Source: OLB6 sp964620125
Lineage (GTDB): Bacteria; Bacteroidota; Ignavibacteria; Kapaibacteriales; Kapaibacteriaceae
NCBI GenBank assembly: GCA_964620125.1
Contig: CAZUGQ010000003.1
Coordinates: forward strand, 1 to 64,000
Direction: 5' to 3'
DNA length: 64,000 bases
Part shown: positions 63,810-64,000 of the stretch, one piece after another
How the letters are laid out: each line of letters starts with the position of its first letter
How positions within the stretch are numbered: the first letter of the stretch is position 1
Program-made: the position numbers and the translations under genes
Notes under the pieces: model-generated
The model's input: only the letters and a program-made list of their open reading frames with translations
What the model was told of the DNA's origin: nothing
Database searches by the model: none

Positions 63810-63831
63810 ACCTGGCTTTAATGGGCCAGGT
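63810..63831. other. Small hairpin between ffh and rpsP
   Basis: 7-bp stem ACCTGGC / GCCAGGT with an 8-nt loop. No U-run follows on the minus strand, so it is not a standard terminator; it may be an attenuation or mRNA-processing site, or chance. Confidence 0.3.
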
Positions 63832-63836
63832 TTCTG

Positions 63837-64000
63837 TTATCGTCTTCGCATCGGCTGCCGTAAGGGTTGATTGCCCATCATGGGGCGTCCACCCTTCGTC
63901 ATCGACCGCATCATTTTCTGCATGTCTTCAAACTGCTTGATCAATCGGTTTACGTCCTGTGTGCTGGTACCGCTGCCAAGAGCGATACGCCTGCGACGCG
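63837..64000 (-). CDS. ffh: Signal recognition particle protein, 3' end only
   Basis: About 54 C-terminal residues are present; the rest is beyond the right edge. The M-domain end is clear: RRIALGSGTSTQDVNRLIKQF followed by EDMQKMMRSMTKGGRPMMG, the SRP-RNA-binding helix region with methionine-rich tail. The stop TAA is at 63839-63837. Its RNA partner is the ffs gene at 21553. Confidence 0.95.
   Translation of the reverse strand, partial: RRRRIALGSGTSTQDVNRLIKQFEDMQKMMRSMTKGGRPMMGNQPLRQPMRRR

Overview
Organism. The window reads as a chromosome segment of a free-living bacterium of the Fibrobacteres-Chlorobi-Bacteroidetes side of the tree, most likely the Ignavibacteria/Kapabacteria/Chlorobi neighbourhood. 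Four things support this: secreted proteins with type IX secretion (T9SS)-like C-terminal tails (28622-30727, 32548-34593, 56589-58640); -7 promoter elements of the Bacteroidetes form TAnnTT(T/C)G placed correctly before several RNAs and genes; a TPP riboswitch in front of a TonB-dependent receptor; and OmpA/LptG outer-membrane genes. The species-level placement is inference. Three N runs (3538-3556, 48060-48069, 62585-62594) mark scaffold gaps, each inside a gene.

Layout. 1-1471 is the end of a CRISPR array (22 complete 36-bp repeats and one cut by the window edge, probably type II) with no cas gene in the window. 1472-2040 is non-coding and ends in a G-rich minisatellite. 2-13 kb: hybrid sensor kinase, outer-membrane barrel, RsbW-like anti-sigma kinase, riboflavin synthase, AddB-like nuclease, LonB-like protease, TPR adenylyl cyclase. 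13.8-18.7 kb on the minus strand: rpsA, then folC and purH. 18.7-21.7 kb: a four-helix-bundle gene between inverted minisatellites, tRNA-Arg, hmgA, a cyclic-nucleotide-binding protein and SRP RNA. 21.7-26.7 kb: rng, dxr, rseP, surE. 26.7-41.2 kb: surface polysaccharide and envelope functions (glycosyltransferase, FkbM methyltransferase, asnB, heparinase-like protein, flippase, FtsX, LptG) mixed with T9SS-type surface proteins and a LytTR regulator. 41-52.7 kb: an orphan paaA, MgtC, mazG, EnvC-like factor, murA, TPP riboswitch with receptor, SET-domain protein, a fatty-acid hydroxylase-like gene, an orphan nuoC, a second four-helix-bundle gene between inverted minisatellites, and a STAS protein. 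52.7-64 kb: heptosyltransferase, Gfo/Idh oxidoreductase, dnaB, WD40 and OmpA surface proteins, a CDF transporter, UDP-glucuronate decarboxylase, rpsP and the 3' end of ffh.

Most striking structure. (1) Two unrelated-looking four-helix-bundle (23S rRNA intervening-sequence protein, IVP/Avd-like) genes each lie between two tandem arrays of short GGG-containing units in inverted orientation, with the G-rich strand running into the gene from both sides; solo arrays of the same 9-bp unit sit directly after other stop codons. This looks like a minimal, perhaps mobile, cassette. (2) The 9-mer AGGGGGCTT (or its complement) occurs 19 times in 64 kb, in genes and spacers and on both strands, against about 0.5 expected by chance, like a DNA-uptake, Chi or similar genome-wide signal.
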